Below the pieces are notes generated by a model. The model searched no databases. It worked only from the letters and a program-made list of their open reading frames with translations, and was not told the origin of the DNA. A stretch of 64,000 nt of DNA from Clostridium niameyense (GTDB taxonomy: Bacteria > Bacillota > Clostridia > Clostridiales > Clostridiaceae), in contig NZ_LN849007.1 of assembly GCF_001243045.1 (NCBI RefSeq), positions 896,989 to 960,988 of the forward strand. The letters run 5' to 3'. Positions 34,347 to 44,573 of the stretch are shown piece by piece. Each line of letters begins with the position of its first letter. The stretch's first letter is position 1. Both the position numbers and the translations under genes were made by a program.

Positions 34347-34388
34347 TTTTAAATAGAAAATAATAAGTAAGTGTATTAAATAACTGTA

Positions 34389-34417
34389 TTGACGGTTAAA
34401 TGGTTATGTAATATTAT
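34389..34417 (+). promoter_or_regulatory. Sigma-A promoter of acpP
   Basis: TTGACG (34389-34394), 17 bases, TATTAT (34412-34417), 33 bases before acpP. Confidence 0.7.
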
Positions 34418-34449
34418 TTATTTATATAGAAGCATTAGGAGGTGAGACC

Positions 34450-34683
34450 ATGATATTTGAAAAAATAAGAGCTATAATTGCAGAACAACTAAGTTTAGAT
34501 GAAGAAGATGTTACAATGGAGTCATCTTTCATTGATGATTTAGGAGCTGATTCATTAGATATAGTTGAATTAATAATGGCACTTGAAACTGAATACGATT
34601 TAGAAATACCTGATGAAGAGGCAGAGAAGATTTCTAGTGTTGGAGATGTAGTGGAATACATAAAATCTCATACTGAAGAATAA
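34450..34683 (+). CDS. acpP: Acyl carrier protein
   Basis: Protein of 77 aa, acidic, with the [17 protein letters not shown] motif in which the serine (about residue 36) carries 4'-phosphopantetheine. It carries growing acyl chains in fatty acid synthesis and supplies PlsX. AGGAGGTGAG precedes the ATG. It lies between its own promoter and terminator. Confidence 0.97.
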   Translation: MIFEKIRAIIAEQLSLDEEDVTMESSFIDDLGADSLDIVELIMALETEYDLEIPDEEAEKISSVGDVVEYIKSHTEE

Positions 34684-34696
34684 TATTTATTTTATG

Positions 34697-34723
34697 TCCC
34701 CGCTAGCTTTGCGGGGATTTATT
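34697..34723 (+). terminator. Terminator after acpP
   Basis: TCCCCGC (34697-34703) and GCGGGGA (34711-34717), one of the few GC-rich stems in the window, then a T-rich tract. Confidence 0.88.
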
Positions 34724-34794
34724 TAAGCATAAGTTTATTCTTGAATTTATTTTACAAATGAATTGAAGAATGAACTTTTTAAGGAGTGAGACAT

Positions 34795-35499
34795 TTGAGA
34801 AATAGAACAGATTTTTTAAAAGAAGTTCAGTATAAAATGGGAATATATTTTAAAAATGAGGAACTTTTAAATGTAGCATTAACACATAGTTCCTATGCTA
34901 ATGGTAAAAAAAATATAAAATATAATGAAAGACTTGAATTCTTAGGGGATTCCGTACTTCAACTTACAATATCTGAATATTTGTTTTCAAAATATAAAGA
35001 TAAATTAGAAGGAGAACTTACAAGGAAAAGAGCTATAATTGTTTGTGAAAATTCATTATATTCTGTGGGAAAAAAGTGGGATATAGGAATTTATTTAAAC
35101 ATGAGTAAGGGAGAAGAACTTACAGGCGGAAGAGAGAGAGTGTCTATTATAGCAGATGCTGTAGAAGCTATAATAGCAGCTATATATGTAGATAGAGGAA
35201 TGGATGAGGCTAGAGCTTTTATCATGAAAAATTTTAAAGATATAATAGAAAGAGCCATGAAAGATGAAATAATATTAGATTACAAAACTAGACTTCAAGA
35301 ATTAGTACAACAAAATAATGATAGTCACATAAATTATGAAATATTAAAAGAAGAAGGACCACCACATAGAAGAAAATTTTATACTAAAGTATTTATAGAT
35401 GGAAAGTCAAAGGGTACAGGGGTTGGATATACAAAGAAAGAATCAGAACAAAATGCAGCAAAAGAAGCATTAAAAAGTTTAGGTGATAAGAATGAGTAG
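34795..35499 (+). CDS. rnc: Ribonuclease III
   Basis: Protein of 234 aa, normal length. It cuts double-stranded RNA in rRNA maturation. The catalytic motif ERLEFLGDSVLQL (about 43-55) and DAVEAIIAAIYVD (about 119-131) are followed by a C-terminal double-stranded RNA-binding domain (from about 160, ending GVGYTKKESEQNAAKEALK). The TTG at 34795 lies 8 bases after AAGGAG; the GTG at 34786 abuts the site and is unlikely. Its 3' end overlaps the next gene by 8 bases. Confidence 0.94.
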   Translation: MRNRTDFLKEVQYKMGIYFKNEELLNVALTHSSYANGKKNIKYNERLEFLGDSVLQLTISEYLFSKYKDKLEGELTRKRAIIVCENSLYSVGKKWDIGIYLNMSKGEELTGGRERVSIIADAVEAIIAAIYVDRGMDEARAFIMKNFKDIIERAMKDEIILDYKTRLQELVQQNNDSHINYEILKEEGPPHRRKFYTKVFIDGKSKGTGVGYTKKESEQNAAKEALKSLGDKNE

Positions 35500-36565
35500 A
35501 AAACACTATATAATACCTATATTTGTACCTCATGAAGGATGCCCTCATAATTGTGTGTTTTGTAATCAGGATAAAATTACAGGTATTAATGAAAAAGTTG
35601 ATGTAGCCTATACAATAAATACTATAGAGAAATATATAAAAACAATTCCTAGAGAAAATTCTACTATAGAAGTTTCTTTTTTTGGAGGAACTTTTACTGC
35701 AATTCCTATAGAGAGGCAAAATAGCTTTTTAAAAGTAGCAAAGGATTATAAAGATAAAGGAATTATAGATTATATACATATGTCTACAAGGCCAGATTAT
35801 ATAGATGAGGATATACTAGATAATTTAAAGAAGTATTCTGTAGATATAATTGAACTTGGGGTTCAATCTTTAGATGAAGAAGTTTTGTTAAAATCTGGTA
35901 GGGGTCATAGTATAGATAGTGTTTATAAAGCTTCTAAGCTAATAAAAGATTATGGTATAACTCTAGGACATCAAATAATGCTAGGACTTCCAAGTGATAG
36001 TTTCAAAAAGGATATAGAAACTGTTAGAAAATCTATAGAAATGAAACCAGACATAGCTAGAATATATCCTGCATTAGTAATAAAACAAACTCCTATGGAG
36101 TATATGTTAAATGAAGGTATATATAAACCTTATACTTTAGAAGAAGCTATAGATATAACAAAAATACTTTATTCTATGTACGTAGCAAATGATGTACAGG
36201 TTATAAGAATAGGACTTCAGCCAACAGAAGAAATAAACAAAGGTAGAGAATTAGTAGAAGGACCTTTTCATCCAGCTTTTAGAGAACTAGTAGAGGGAAA
36301 AATCATGAATGAAATGATTTTAGATAATATTATTAAAAATTATAAAAAAACAGTAGAAATTACTATAAATAATAAAGATTTATCTAAGCTCTATTGCAAT
36401 AAAAAGAAATATTTTAAAGAATATTTAGGTAAGTATACTGTGAAGGTTGTTCAAAGTAATGAATTAGAAAGAGGAAGTATTATACTATCTATAGAAAATC
36501 ATAAACGAAAATTATCTTTGTTGGAATATATGTTAAAATTAAATAAAGAGGTCAAAAGTATATAA
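35492..36565 (+). CDS. Radical SAM protein, Elp3/HemN-like
   Basis: Protein of 357 aa. CPHNCVFCNQ (about residues 17-26) has the CX3CX2C 4Fe-4S cluster motif of radical SAM enzymes. ISMSTRPD-type and LGVQSLDEEVLLKSGRGH (about 126-143) segments match the Elp3/coproporphyrinogen oxidase-like subgroup (YhcC/YtqA relatives). The gene has a clostridial position between rnc and smc and overlaps rnc by 8 bases. ATG 35492 chosen over GTG 35483. The substrate is unknown; a tRNA modification role is only suggested by relatives. Confidence 0.82.
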   Translation: MSRKHYIIPIFVPHEGCPHNCVFCNQDKITGINEKVDVAYTINTIEKYIKTIPRENSTIEVSFFGGTFTAIPIERQNSFLKVAKDYKDKGIIDYIHMSTRPDYIDEDILDNLKKYSVDIIELGVQSLDEEVLLKSGRGHSIDSVYKASKLIKDYGITLGHQIMLGLPSDSFKKDIETVRKSIEMKPDIARIYPALVIKQTPMEYMLNEGIYKPYTLEEAIDITKILYSMYVANDVQVIRIGLQPTEEINKGRELVEGPFHPAFRELVEGKIMNEMILDNIIKNYKKTVEITINNKDLSKLYCNKKKYFKEYLGKYTVKVVQSNELERGSIILSIENHKRKLSLLEYMLKLNKEVKSI

Positions 36566-36642
36566 CAATAAATTATACCACTATATAAACTCTATAAAAT
36601 TAGTATATAAAATAAAATAATATAAAATGAGGGGGAATATAA

Positions 36643-36903
36643 GTGGAAGTGTTAAAAGTATCATCTAAATCTCAACCTAAATCAGTGGCAGGGGCTTTAG
36701 CTGTAGCATTACGAGAAAAATCTTCTGTAGAAATACAAGTAGTTGGTGCTGGAGCAGTGAATCAAGCTATTAAAGCTATTGCTATATCTAGAGGATTTAT
36801 AACACCTAATGGTATTGACTTAACTGTAGTGCCTTCATTTTCTGAGGTTAATATAGGAGGAGAAAAAAGAACTGCTATTATTCTTTTGGTAGAACCTAAG
36901 TAG
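36643..36903 (+). CDS. spoVS: Stage V sporulation protein S
   Basis: Protein of 86 aa with a GTG start after GAGGGGG. It matches the highly conserved SpoVS (Alba-like) family: EVLKVSSKSQPKSVAGALA, ALREKSSVEIQVVGAGAVNQ, AIAISRGF and the ending KRTAIILLVEP. In B. subtilis it affects septation and progress past stage V of sporulation. It has its own terminator. Confidence 0.96.
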   Translation: MEVLKVSSKSQPKSVAGALAVALREKSSVEIQVVGAGAVNQAIKAIAISRGFITPNGIDLTVVPSFSEVNIGGEKRTAIILLVEPK

Positions 36904-36918
36904 TTTCTACATTTTATT

Positions 36919-36945
36919 AAAAACCGTGTAACCACGGTTTTTAAT
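36919..36945 (+). terminator. Terminator after spoVS
   Basis: AAAAACCGTG (36919-36928) and CACGGTTTTT (36933-36942), loop TAAC. Confidence 0.88.
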
Positions 36946-37024
36946 TTTATAATTGATATTTTTAGTTAAATATACTAAACTATAAAATATCATTACATAG
37001 TAAAAATAAGGGGAGTGCTTAATT

Positions 37025-37123
37025 ATGAAAAAAGAAAAAAGAGAAAAGATGACAAAAATACTAGTTATATTTATGTCAATAGTATTTATTGTAAGCTTAG
37101 TACCAATGTTATTTGGCAGATAG
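37025..37123 (+). CDS. Very small membrane protein, 32 aa
   Basis: MKKEKREKMTKI followed by one hydrophobic segment (about 13-29, VIFMSIVFIVSLVPMLF) and GR. Preceded by GGGGAGTG. The basic head and single transmembrane helix resemble DUF4044-type short proteins, but I am not sure of the family. It ends 10 bases before smc, and its stop codon is part of the smc ribosome-binding region (TAGGAGTGG), so it probably belongs to the smc transcript. Confidence 0.65.
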   Translation: MKKEKREKMTKILVIFMSIVFIVSLVPMLFGR

Positions 37124-37133
37124 GAGTGGACTT

Positions 37134-40100
37134 ATGTTTTTAAAATCCATTGAAGTGAGAGGTTTTAAGTCTTTTGCAGATAAAACAGAACTAATATTTA
37201 AAAAAGGGGTTACGGGTATTGTAGGCCCTAATGGTAGTGGAAAAAGCAATATATCTGATGCAGTAAGATGGGTTCTTGGAGAACAAAGTGTAAAAAGCTT
37301 AAGGGGAAGTAAAATGGAAGATGTTATTTTTGCAGGAACCCAGTATAGAAAATCTTTAGGACTTTGCCAAGTTTCTTTAATGCTTGACAATAGTGATAAA
37401 AAGCTTCCTTTAGATTATTCGGAAGTTACTATATCAAGAAGACTTTATAGATCAGGAGACAGTGAATATTATATAAATAATACACAATGTAGACTTAAAG
37501 ATATTCAAGAACTTTTTATGGATACGGGTATAGGAAAAGAAGGCTATTCTATAATAGGACAAGGTAAAATAGATGCAGTTTTAAGTGGAAAACCAGAAGA
37601 GAGAAGAAGTCTTTTAGAAGAAGCAGCAGGTATTGTAAAATTTAAAACTAGAAAACAAGAAGCAGATAAAAAATTAGCAAATACAGAACAAAATTTAATA
37701 AGAATAGATGATATATTAAATACTTATAATGAAACTATAGAACCTTTAAAAGAGGAAAGTGAAAAAACTAAGATATTTTTAAAGATGTCTGAAGAACTTA
37801 AAGAAAGAGAAGTCAATTTAACAATATTATTTATAGAAAAAATAGAAGCAAAATTAAAGGAAATAAATGAAGCGTATAATTTATTAAAAAATAATGAAGA
37901 AAAGTTAAAAAAAGAAAGAGAAGAATATAAAGAAAAAATTATAAAACTTAATAATGAGTTAGAAGTTTTAGATAAAGATAACTCTCAAAAGAGAGAAAAC
38001 TATTATGATTATAAGTCTAAGGTTAAAGATATAGAAAATGAGGTTATAATATTAAAAGAAAAAATAAATAATCTAAACGAATCTATAAATTTAAGAGAAA
38101 AAAAATTAAAAATAAATAAAGAAAAAATAACTCAATTAAAAGAAGAAAAAGATATTTTAGAAAATGACACAAAAGAATTAAAAGCAAAATTAGAAGCAAT
38201 ATGCAAAAACATAGAAACTACTAACAAAGAAGTAAAGGATTTTAATGATTTATTTGAACATAAAACTATGGAACTTAAAAAGTTAAAGGAAAATCAAATA
38301 GAAATAGTAAGTGCCATAGCCAACGAAAAAAATAATGTGATGGTTTTAGAAAATGAAAAAAACAATTTAAAAAATAAGGAAGAGAATATAAATAGATCTT
38401 GTAACACTTATAGAAATTCTATAAATATAAATTTAAAAACTAAAGTAGACATAGAAGAAGAAATAAAAAAGATAAAAAATAATATAGAGAATTTAGAAAA
38501 AAATCTAAAAGAAAATACTAAAAGTATAGTTGGACTTAAAAATTCCCTTTATCATAAAGAAAAAAATTTAAAACAATACAGTGCAACCCATAGTAAATTT
38601 GAAGCAAACTATCAAATGCTTTGTAATTTAGAAAAACACTATGAGGGTTATAATAGAAGTGTTAAAACATTAATGGAACATATAGACAAAGGTAAAATCC
38701 TAAATGTTACAAAAGGTTGCTTTTTATTAGGAGATATAATAAAGGTAGATGAATATTTAGAAAAAGCTATGGAAGTAGCTTTAGGAGGAGCTATTTCTAA
38801 CATTATAACTAAAGATGAAAATATAGCTAAAACCTTAATTAAGTATTTGAAGTATAATAATATAGGAAGAGCTACTTTCCTACCGTTAACTATAATAAAG
38901 GGTAAAAAAATAAACTTACCATATTTACATAAAGAAGCTGGCTTTGTTGGTATAGCTAGTGAACTTATTAAATTTAATAGCAAATTTAGCAATATAATAG
39001 ATTATGTGCTTGGGAAAACTGTTATAGCTAAAGATATGGATAGTGCTTTAAATATAGCAAAAAAATTAAATTATTCTGTTAGAATTGTTACTTTAGAAGG
39101 AGAAGTTATAAATCCAGGAGGTTCTCTTACAGGCGGAAGCATAAAATATAGAACAGGTAGCAGTATAATAGGTAGAAAAAGAGAAATTGAAGAAACAAAA
39201 CAAAAAATTGAAGAAACTAAGGTTATCGTAGAAAGTCTTATGGAAGAAATATCAAAGGTAAGAAGCAATATTAAAGCATTAGATGAGGAAAATCTTAATA
39301 TAAAAGATAGCATTTATCATAATAATATAGATATTACAAAATTTGAGGGTAAATTAAATTCTGTAATAGATGAAACTCAAAAATTAAAAAGTACACTAAA
39401 TACATCTAAAGATGAAATTGCTTTAATAGAAAATAAAATAGAAAAATTAGATTTTGATATACATAATAAAAATGAAAAGTTACAAGAGTCTATAAAAAAC
39501 CAAGAATTAAATAGTTTTAATATAGAAAATTTAGAAAAATTACTTTTAAGTAGAGAAGAAGAAGCTAAAAAATCAAGAGAGATTTTAACTAATATAAAGA
39601 TAGAAAAAGCGAAATTGGAAGAAATGCATTCCAATAGACTAAGGGAAACAGAAGATAGAAGGCAAGCTATAGAAGAAATATCTATGGAAATTAATAATTT
39701 TAATAAAGAAAATAAGTATAGTATGAATTCTATAGAAAATTTTAAATATACCATAATAAGAAATGAAAAAAGTGTTGAGAATCTATTAAAGTATATAAAA
39801 ATTTTAGAAAATGAATTTAAAGAATATGATATAAATAGAATAAAGATAAAAGAAACATTAGATAATTTAAAAAATAAAAAAGAGAATTTAGATTTAATTT
39901 TGTCTAAAAAGCAACAAGAACTTCATAAGCAAGATATACAAAATGCTAAGTATGAAGCAGAAAAAGAGAATTTATATATTAAGTTAAATGAAGAATTTTC
40001 ATTAACTTATGCTGAAGCCTTAGACTACAAAAAAGAGATAAAAGATATGACATCTTATAAGAATAAAATCTATAGTTTAAAAGAAGAGATTTCAAAATTA

Positions 40101-40715
40101 GGAACTATAAATTTAAAAGCTATAGAAGAATACAAGAAATTAAATGAAAAAATTACTTTTATGGAAGAACAAAAACAAGATCTTATAAAATCAAAAGAGC
40201 AGCTTATTAATGTAATAGATGAAATGACAAATAAAATGAAAAGGGTATTTAGTGAAAACTTTAATATACTTAGAAAATATTTTAATGAAACCTTTAAAGA
40301 ATTATTTAAAGGTGGAAGTGCAGATTTAATTTTATGCGAGGGAGATGAGCTTACAGCGAATATAGATATAAAAGTTCAACCTCCAGGCAAAAAACTTCAA
40401 AATATAAATCTTATGTCTGGCGGAGAAAAAGGATTGGCAGCTATTGCACTACTTTTCGCTATTTTAAAAATGAAGCCTACACCTTTTTGTATATTAGATG
40501 AAATTGAAGCAGCATTAGATGATATAAATGTAGTGCGCTATGCAGAATTCTTAAATCAACTTTCCAGTAACATTCAGTTTATAGTTATAACTCATAGAAA
40601 GGGAACCATGGAAGCTTGTGATGCTTTGTATGGAATTACTATGGAGGAAAAAGGAGTATCAAAAATTATTTCAGTAGACCTAGCTTCGGAAAGAGAAGTG
40701 GCAGCTACTATATAA
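37134..40715 (+). CDS. smc: Chromosome segregation protein SMC
   Basis: Protein of 1193 aa, full length. Order: N-terminal ATPase half with GPNGSGKSN (about 32-40), coiled coil (about 170-500), hinge (about 510-660, with GGAISNIITKDENIA and the GGSLTGGS motif), returning coiled coil (about 670-1020), and C-terminal half with signature LMSGGEKGLAAIALLFAI and Walker B FCILDEIEAALDD. With ScpA/ScpB it condenses the chromosome. ATG 37134 follows GGAGTGG. It heads the smc-ftsY-ylxM-ffh group, as in Bacillus. Confidence 0.97.
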   Translation: MFLKSIEVRGFKSFADKTELIFKKGVTGIVGPNGSGKSNISDAVRWVLGEQSVKSLRGSKMEDVIFAGTQYRKSLGLCQVSLMLDNSDKKLPLDYSEVTISRRLYRSGDSEYYINNTQCRLKDIQELFMDTGIGKEGYSIIGQGKIDAVLSGKPEERRSLLEEAAGIVKFKTRKQEADKKLANTEQNLIRIDDILNTYNETIEPLKEESEKTKIFLKMSEELKEREVNLTILFIEKIEAKLKEINEAYNLLKNNEEKLKKEREEYKEKIIKLNNELEVLDKDNSQKRENYYDYKSKVKDIENEVIILKEKINNLNESINLREKKLKINKEKITQLKEEKDILENDTKELKAKLEAICKNIETTNKEVKDFNDLFEHKTMELKKLKENQIEIVSAIANEKNNVMVLENEKNNLKNKEENINRSCNTYRNSININLKTKVDIEEEIKKIKNNIENLEKNLKENTKSIVGLKNSLYHKEKNLKQYSATHSKFEANYQMLCNLEKHYEGYNRSVKTLMEHIDKGKILNVTKGCFLLGDIIKVDEYLEKAMEVALGGAISNIITKDENIAKTLIKYLKYNNIGRATFLPLTIIKGKKINLPYLHKEAGFVGIASELIKFNSKFSNIIDYVLGKTVIAKDMDSALNIAKKLNYSVRIVTLEGEVINPGGSLTGGSIKYRTGSSIIGRKREIEETKQKIEETKVIVESLMEEISKVRSNIKALDEENLNIKDSIYHNNIDITKFEGKLNSVIDETQKLKSTLNTSKDEIALIENKIEKLDFDIHNKNEKLQESIKNQELNSFNIENLEKLLLSREEEAKKSREILTNIKIEKAKLEEMHSNRLRETEDRRQAIEEISMEINNFNKENKYSMNSIENFKYTIIRNEKSVENLLKYIKILENEFKEYDINRIKIKETLDNLKNKKENLDLILSKKQQELHKQDIQNAKYEAEKENLYIKLNEEFSLTYAEALDYKKEIKDMTSYKNKIYSLKEEISKLGTINLKAIEEYKKLNEKITFMEEQKQDLIKSKEQLINVIDEMTNKMKRVFSENFNILRKYFNETFKELFKGGSADLILCEGDELTANIDIKVQPPGKKLQNINLMSGGEKGLAAIALLFAILKMKPTPFCILDEIEAALDDINVVRYAEFLNQLSSNIQFIVITHRKGTMEACDALYGITMEEKGVSKIISVDLASEREVAATI

Positions 40716-40760
40716 ATATTTTATTTTGCAGATTTAAAAACATAAAAAGGAGAGATGAAA

Positions 40761-41672
40761 ATGTTTGGTAATTTCTTTGATAAATTAAAACAGGGACTTA
40801 CAAAAACTAAGGATAATTTTACAGATAAGGTAACAAGTATATTAAATTTAGCTATAACTATAGATGAAGATCTATATGAAGAATTAGAGGAAATACTTAT
40901 AACTGCAGATATTGGAGTGGAAACTTCTTTAAAAATTATAGAGAGATTAAAAGAAAAGGTAAAAGAAGAAAAGATAAAAGATCCTGCAGAAATTAAACCT
41001 TGTCTAAAGGAAGTAATACTAGAAATTATAGGAAAGGAAAACGGAACTATAGAACCTAAGTCTACTCCAGCTATAATGCTTGTAATAGGGGTAAACGGAG
41101 TAGGTAAAACTACATCTATAGGAAAAGTATCTTCAAAATTAAAAAATAAGGGGTATAAGGTTATTATGGCAGCAGCAGACACCTTTAGAGCAGCAGCCAT
41201 AGATCAATTAGAAATATGGAGTAATAAGGCCTCTGTAGATATAATAAAACATCAAGAAGGTTCAGATCCTGGAGCGGTAGTATTTGATGCAATTCAAGCT
41301 TCTAAATCTCGTGGAGCAGACGTTCTTATATGTGATACTGCAGGAAGATTACATAATAAAAAGAATTTAATGAATGAGCTTTCAAAAATAAATAAGATTA
41401 TAGATAGAGAGTATGGTGAGGCTAGTAAAGAAACATTATTGGTATTAGATGCTACTACAGGGCAGAATGCAGTGCTACAAGCTAAACAATTTATGGAGGT
41501 GTGTCCTATAGATGGTATAATACTTACAAAATTAGATGGAACGGCTAAGGGTGGAATTGTAATATCTATAAAGGATCAATTAGATATACCTGTAAAACTT
41601 ATAGGAGTAGGAGAAGGTATAGAGGATTTACAAGAATTTAATCCGGAAGAGTTTGTAGAAGCTTTATTTTAA
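40761..41672 (+). CDS. ftsY: Signal recognition particle receptor FtsY
   Basis: Protein of 303 aa. The short N-domain begins MFGNFFDKLKQGLTKTKDNF, without the long acidic A-domain of E. coli. The NG GTPase domain shows GVNGVGKTTSIGK, DTFRAAAIDQL, DTAGRLHNKKNLM, TKLDGTAKGG and GVGEGIEDL. It docks SRP-ribosome complexes at the membrane. ATG 40761 is 8 bases from AAGGAG; ATG 40755 is too close. Followed by a terminator although ffh is two genes on. Confidence 0.95.
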   Translation: MFGNFFDKLKQGLTKTKDNFTDKVTSILNLAITIDEDLYEELEEILITADIGVETSLKIIERLKEKVKEEKIKDPAEIKPCLKEVILEIIGKENGTIEPKSTPAIMLVIGVNGVGKTTSIGKVSSKLKNKGYKVIMAAADTFRAAAIDQLEIWSNKASVDIIKHQEGSDPGAVVFDAIQASKSRGADVLICDTAGRLHNKKNLMNELSKINKIIDREYGEASKETLLVLDATTGQNAVLQAKQFMEVCPIDGIILTKLDGTAKGGIVISIKDQLDIPVKLIGVGEGIEDLQEFNPEEFVEALF

Positions 41673-41678
41673 AAAAAT

Positions 41679-41713
41679 AAGTCTGTTAAGTAAAAATGCT
41701 TGACAGACTTTTT
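41679..41713 (+). terminator. Terminator after ftsY
   Basis: AAGTCTGT (41679-41686) and ACAGACTT (41703-41710) with an additional AAG/CTT pair inside and a T-tract. Confidence 0.85.
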
Positions 41714-41790
41714 ATAGTTTGATATTATATAATTCGTCAAGTAAAAAGAATAGTTTGTTAAAGGAGTTAGATTAAAATCTGTGATATTTT

Positions 41791-42123
41791 ATGGAAGAAA
41801 TAGTGGAGATGTCTTTATTATTAGACTTTTATGGTGAATTGCTTACAGAAAAGCAAAGCAGAATAATGGATTTATATTACAATAAAGATTTTTCATTATC
41901 AGAAATATCGGAGTTCACTAATACTAGTAGGCAGGCAGTATATGACATAGTTAAAAGATGTCATAAAATTCTTTTGCAGTATGAAAACAAATTAGGTTCA
42001 ATGAAAAAGTTCAAAAAACTTCAAGATTCTAAAGAAAAATTATTAGATATGCTAGATACGATAAATGAAGATAATATAAAAGAAATTGATAATATAAAAA
42101 AATATATAATTGAAAATATTTAG
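41791..42123 (+). CDS. ylxM: YlxM, SRP-associated helix-turn-helix protein
   Basis: Protein of 110 aa. [49 protein letters not shown] is a sigma-70 region-4-like helix-turn-helix typical of the YlxM/p13 family, which is encoded next to ffh and in streptococci modulates SRP. The ATG lies after an in-frame TGA and has only a weak local ribosome-binding site; AAAGGAG is 26 bases upstream. It is 11 bases from ffh. Confidence 0.92.
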   Translation: MEEIVEMSLLLDFYGELLTEKQSRIMDLYYNKDFSLSEISEFTNTSRQAVYDIVKRCHKILLQYENKLGSMKKFKKLQDSKEKLLDMLDTINEDNIKEIDNIKKYIIENI

Positions 42124-42134
42124 GAGAGGATTAT

Positions 42135-43484
42135 ATGGCCTTTGATGGATTAGCTTCTAAGCTTCAAGATGCTTTAAAAAAGCTAAAAGGTAAAGGGAAG
42201 CTTTCAGAAAAAGATATAAAGACAGCTATGAGGGAAGTTAAACTTGCATTATTAGAAGCTGACGTTAATTATAAAGTAGTTAAAAACTTTGTAAAATCCG
42301 TTAGTGAAAAATGTATGGGAAAAGAAGTGCTAGAAAGTTTAACACCAGGTCAACAGGTAGTTAAAATAGTAAATGATGAGCTAACAGAGCTTATGGGGAG
42401 TACAGAAAGTACTTTGAGTTATTCTTCTTCAGGTATTACAGTTATAATGCTTGCAGGACTTCAAGGTGCAGGAAAAACTACTATGGCAGGTAAGCTTGCT
42501 CTTCACCTTAGAAAGAAAAATAAAAAACCACTTCTTGTAGCTTGTGACGTTTATAGACCAGCAGCTATAAAACAACTTCAAGTAGTAGGTAAACAAATAG
42601 ATATACCTGTATTTACTATGGGAGATAAATTAAATCCTGTAGATATTTCTAAGGGAGCTATTGAATATGCTAAAAACAACAAACATAATGTGGTTATAAT
42701 AGATACAGCTGGTAGACTTCATGTAGATGAGAATCTTATGGAAGAACTAAAAAACATAAAGGATGAGGTAAATCCTTCAGAAATATTATTGGTAGTTGAT
42801 GCTATGACAGGTCAAGATGCTGTAAATGTAGCAAATAACTTCAATGATAAATTAGATTTAACAGGAATAATACTTACAAAGTTAGATGGTGACACTAGAG
42901 GTGGAGCTGCCCTTTCTATTAAATCTATGACAGGCAAACCTATTAAATTTGTAGGTGTAGGAGAAAAAATGAATGATCTAGAAGTGTTCTATCCAGATAG
43001 AATGGCATCTAGAATATTAGGTATGGGTGATGTGCTTTCACTAATTGAAAAAGCTCAGCAATCTATTGATGAGGAGAAAGCTAAAAAAATTGGTGAAAGA
43101 ATGTTAAACCAAGAATTTAATTTTGAGGATTTTTTAGATTCCATGGAACAAATGAAGAAATTAGGACCGCTTAATAAGTTAATAGAAATGATTCCAGGAG
43201 TTAATTCTAAAGAGTTAAAGAATTTAGATTTAAGTGGTAGTGAAAAAGAGCTTAAAAGAACAGAGGCTATTATAAGCTCTATGACTAAAAATGAAAGAAC
43301 AAATCCTTTATTGATATCTTCATCTCCTTCAAGAAAAAGAAGGATAGCTAAAGGATCAGGTACAACAGTACAACAAGTAAATAAGCTTTTAAAAGATTTT
43401 GAGGCTTCTAAAAAGATGATGAAACAAATGAAAGGAATGCAAAAAGGTTTTAAAAAAGGTTTATTTGGTAAATTACCATTTTAG
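42135..43484 (+). CDS. ffh: Signal recognition particle protein Ffh
   Basis: Protein of 449 aa, full length. N-domain, then G-domain with [15 protein letters not shown] (about 107-121), [39 protein letters not shown] and [10 protein letters not shown], then the methionine-rich M-domain (about 325-449; [16 protein letters not shown]) that binds 4.5S RNA and signal peptides. No 4.5S RNA gene is seen in the window. Operon with ylxM and rpsP. Confidence 0.97.
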   Translation: MAFDGLASKLQDALKKLKGKGKLSEKDIKTAMREVKLALLEADVNYKVVKNFVKSVSEKCMGKEVLESLTPGQQVVKIVNDELTELMGSTESTLSYSSSGITVIMLAGLQGAGKTTMAGKLALHLRKKNKKPLLVACDVYRPAAIKQLQVVGKQIDIPVFTMGDKLNPVDISKGAIEYAKNNKHNVVIIDTAGRLHVDENLMEELKNIKDEVNPSEILLVVDAMTGQDAVNVANNFNDKLDLTGIILTKLDGDTRGGAALSIKSMTGKPIKFVGVGEKMNDLEVFYPDRMASRILGMGDVLSLIEKAQQSIDEEKAKKIGERMLNQEFNFEDFLDSMEQMKKLGPLNKLIEMIPGVNSKELKNLDLSGSEKELKRTEAIISSMTKNERTNPLLISSSPSRKRRIAKGSGTTVQQVNKLLKDFEASKKMMKQMKGMQKGFKKGLFGKLPF

Positions 43485-43513
43485 ATAAAAACTTTTTAAA
43501 GGAGGTGAAACAC

Positions 43514-43762
43514 ATGGCAGTAAAAATAAGATTAAGAAGAATGGGTGCTAAAAAAGCTCCATTTTACAGAGTTGTAGTTGCAGATTCTAGATCTCCAAGA
43601 GATGGTAGATTTATAGAAGAAATAGGATACTACAATCCTATATCAGAACCAGTAGAAATAAAATTTAATGAAGAAAAAGTAGCACAATGGATTAAAAACG
43701 GTGCTCAACCTACTGATACAGTTAAAAAGTTATTAGGAAGAGCTGGAATAGCTAATAAATAA
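43514..43762 (+). CDS. rpsP: 30S ribosomal protein S16
   Basis: Protein of 82 aa, beginning [20 protein letters not shown], the S16 signature, with [22 protein letters not shown] 43514 is 8 bases after AAAGGAGG; the GTG at 43505 belongs to that site. Small-subunit assembly protein, first of rpsP-khpA-(rimM-trmD-rplS). Confidence 0.97.
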   Translation: MAVKIRLRRMGAKKAPFYRVVVADSRSPRDGRFIEEIGYYNPISEPVEIKFNEEKVAQWIKNGAQPTDTVKKLLGRAGIANK

Positions 43763-43790
43763 GCTATACAAAGTACTGGGGGTGTAGTAA

Positions 43791-44018
43791 ATGAAAGCTT
43801 TGGTTGAAACTATAGCAAAAGCATTAGTGGATAACCCAGAAGATGTTCAAGTTAATGAAGTGGCTGGAGAACAGTCTATAATTATTGAACTAAAAGTTGC
43901 ACCTGACGATATGGGAAAAGTTATAGGAAAACAGGGAAGGATAGCAAAGGCTATCAGAACTGTGGTTAAGGCAGCAGCTATAAAAGAAAATAAAAGAGTT
44001 GTTGTTGAGATAATATAA
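43791..44018 (+). CDS. khpA: KH domain RNA-binding protein KhpA (YlqC)
   Basis: Protein of 75 aa consisting of a single KH domain with the GKVIGKQGRIAKAIRTVVKAAA motif region (about 43-63; GxxG is GKQG). In other Firmicutes KhpA pairs with KhpB as an RNA chaperone affecting cell length. Preceded by GGGGGTG and followed at once by a perfect palindromic terminator. Position between rpsP and rimM is conserved. Confidence 0.94.
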   Translation: MKALVETIAKALVDNPEDVQVNEVAGEQSIIIELKVAPDDMGKVIGKQGRIAKAIRTVVKAAAIKENKRVVVEII

Positions 44019-44046
44019 AGAGTTAGGTGCACCTAACTCTTTTATT
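44019..44046 (+). terminator. Terminator after khpA
   Basis: 44019-44040 is a perfect 22-base palindrome (arms AGAGTTAGGTG / CACCTAACTCT) followed by TTTTATTTT. Confidence 0.85.
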
Positions 44047-44084
44047 TTATAAATTATACTTGGTATTTTAAGGAGAGTAAGTAA

Positions 44085-44573
44085 ATGGAAGGTTTCTTAT
44101 CTATAGGTGAAATAATAAATACTCATGGTATAAAAGGAGAAGTAAAAGTTTATCCTTTAACTGATGATATTAAAAGATTTAAAAATTTAAAAAAAGTATT
44201 TATAAATGGGCAAGAAAAAAATATACTAGGGTGTAAGTTTAAAAACAAATTTCCAGTATTAAAGATAGAAGGAATAGATTCAATAGAAGAGGCTAATAGA
44301 TACAGAAATAAATACTTAGAAATAAAGAAGGAAGATGCAGTAAAGCTTCCAGAGGGAAGTTATTTTATAGCGGATTTAGTAGAATGTACTGTAGTAGATG
44401 AAGAAGGTAATACTATAGGAGCTATGAAAGATGTAATGGAAACTGGTAGTAATGATGTTTATGTAGTACAAGGAGAAAAAGAAATATTAATACCTGCTAT
44501 AAAACAAATTATAACTAATATAGATATAGAAAATAAAATTATTACTATAAAGCCATTGGAGATGTGGCAATGA
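44085..44573 (+). CDS. rimM: 16S rRNA processing protein RimM
   Basis: Protein of 162 aa. N-terminal RimM barrel ([22 protein letters not shown], about 6-27) and C-terminal PRC-barrel (from about 88; [17 protein letters not shown]). It assists maturation of the 30S head by binding S19. AAGGAGAG precedes the ATG. The stop overlaps trmD by 4 bases (ATGA). Confidence 0.95.
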   Translation: MEGFLSIGEIINTHGIKGEVKVYPLTDDIKRFKNLKKVFINGQEKNILGCKFKNKFPVLKIEGIDSIEEANRYRNKYLEIKKEDAVKLPEGSYFIADLVECTVVDEEGNTIGAMKDVMETGSNDVYVVQGEKEILIPAIKQIITNIDIENKIITIKPLEMWQ

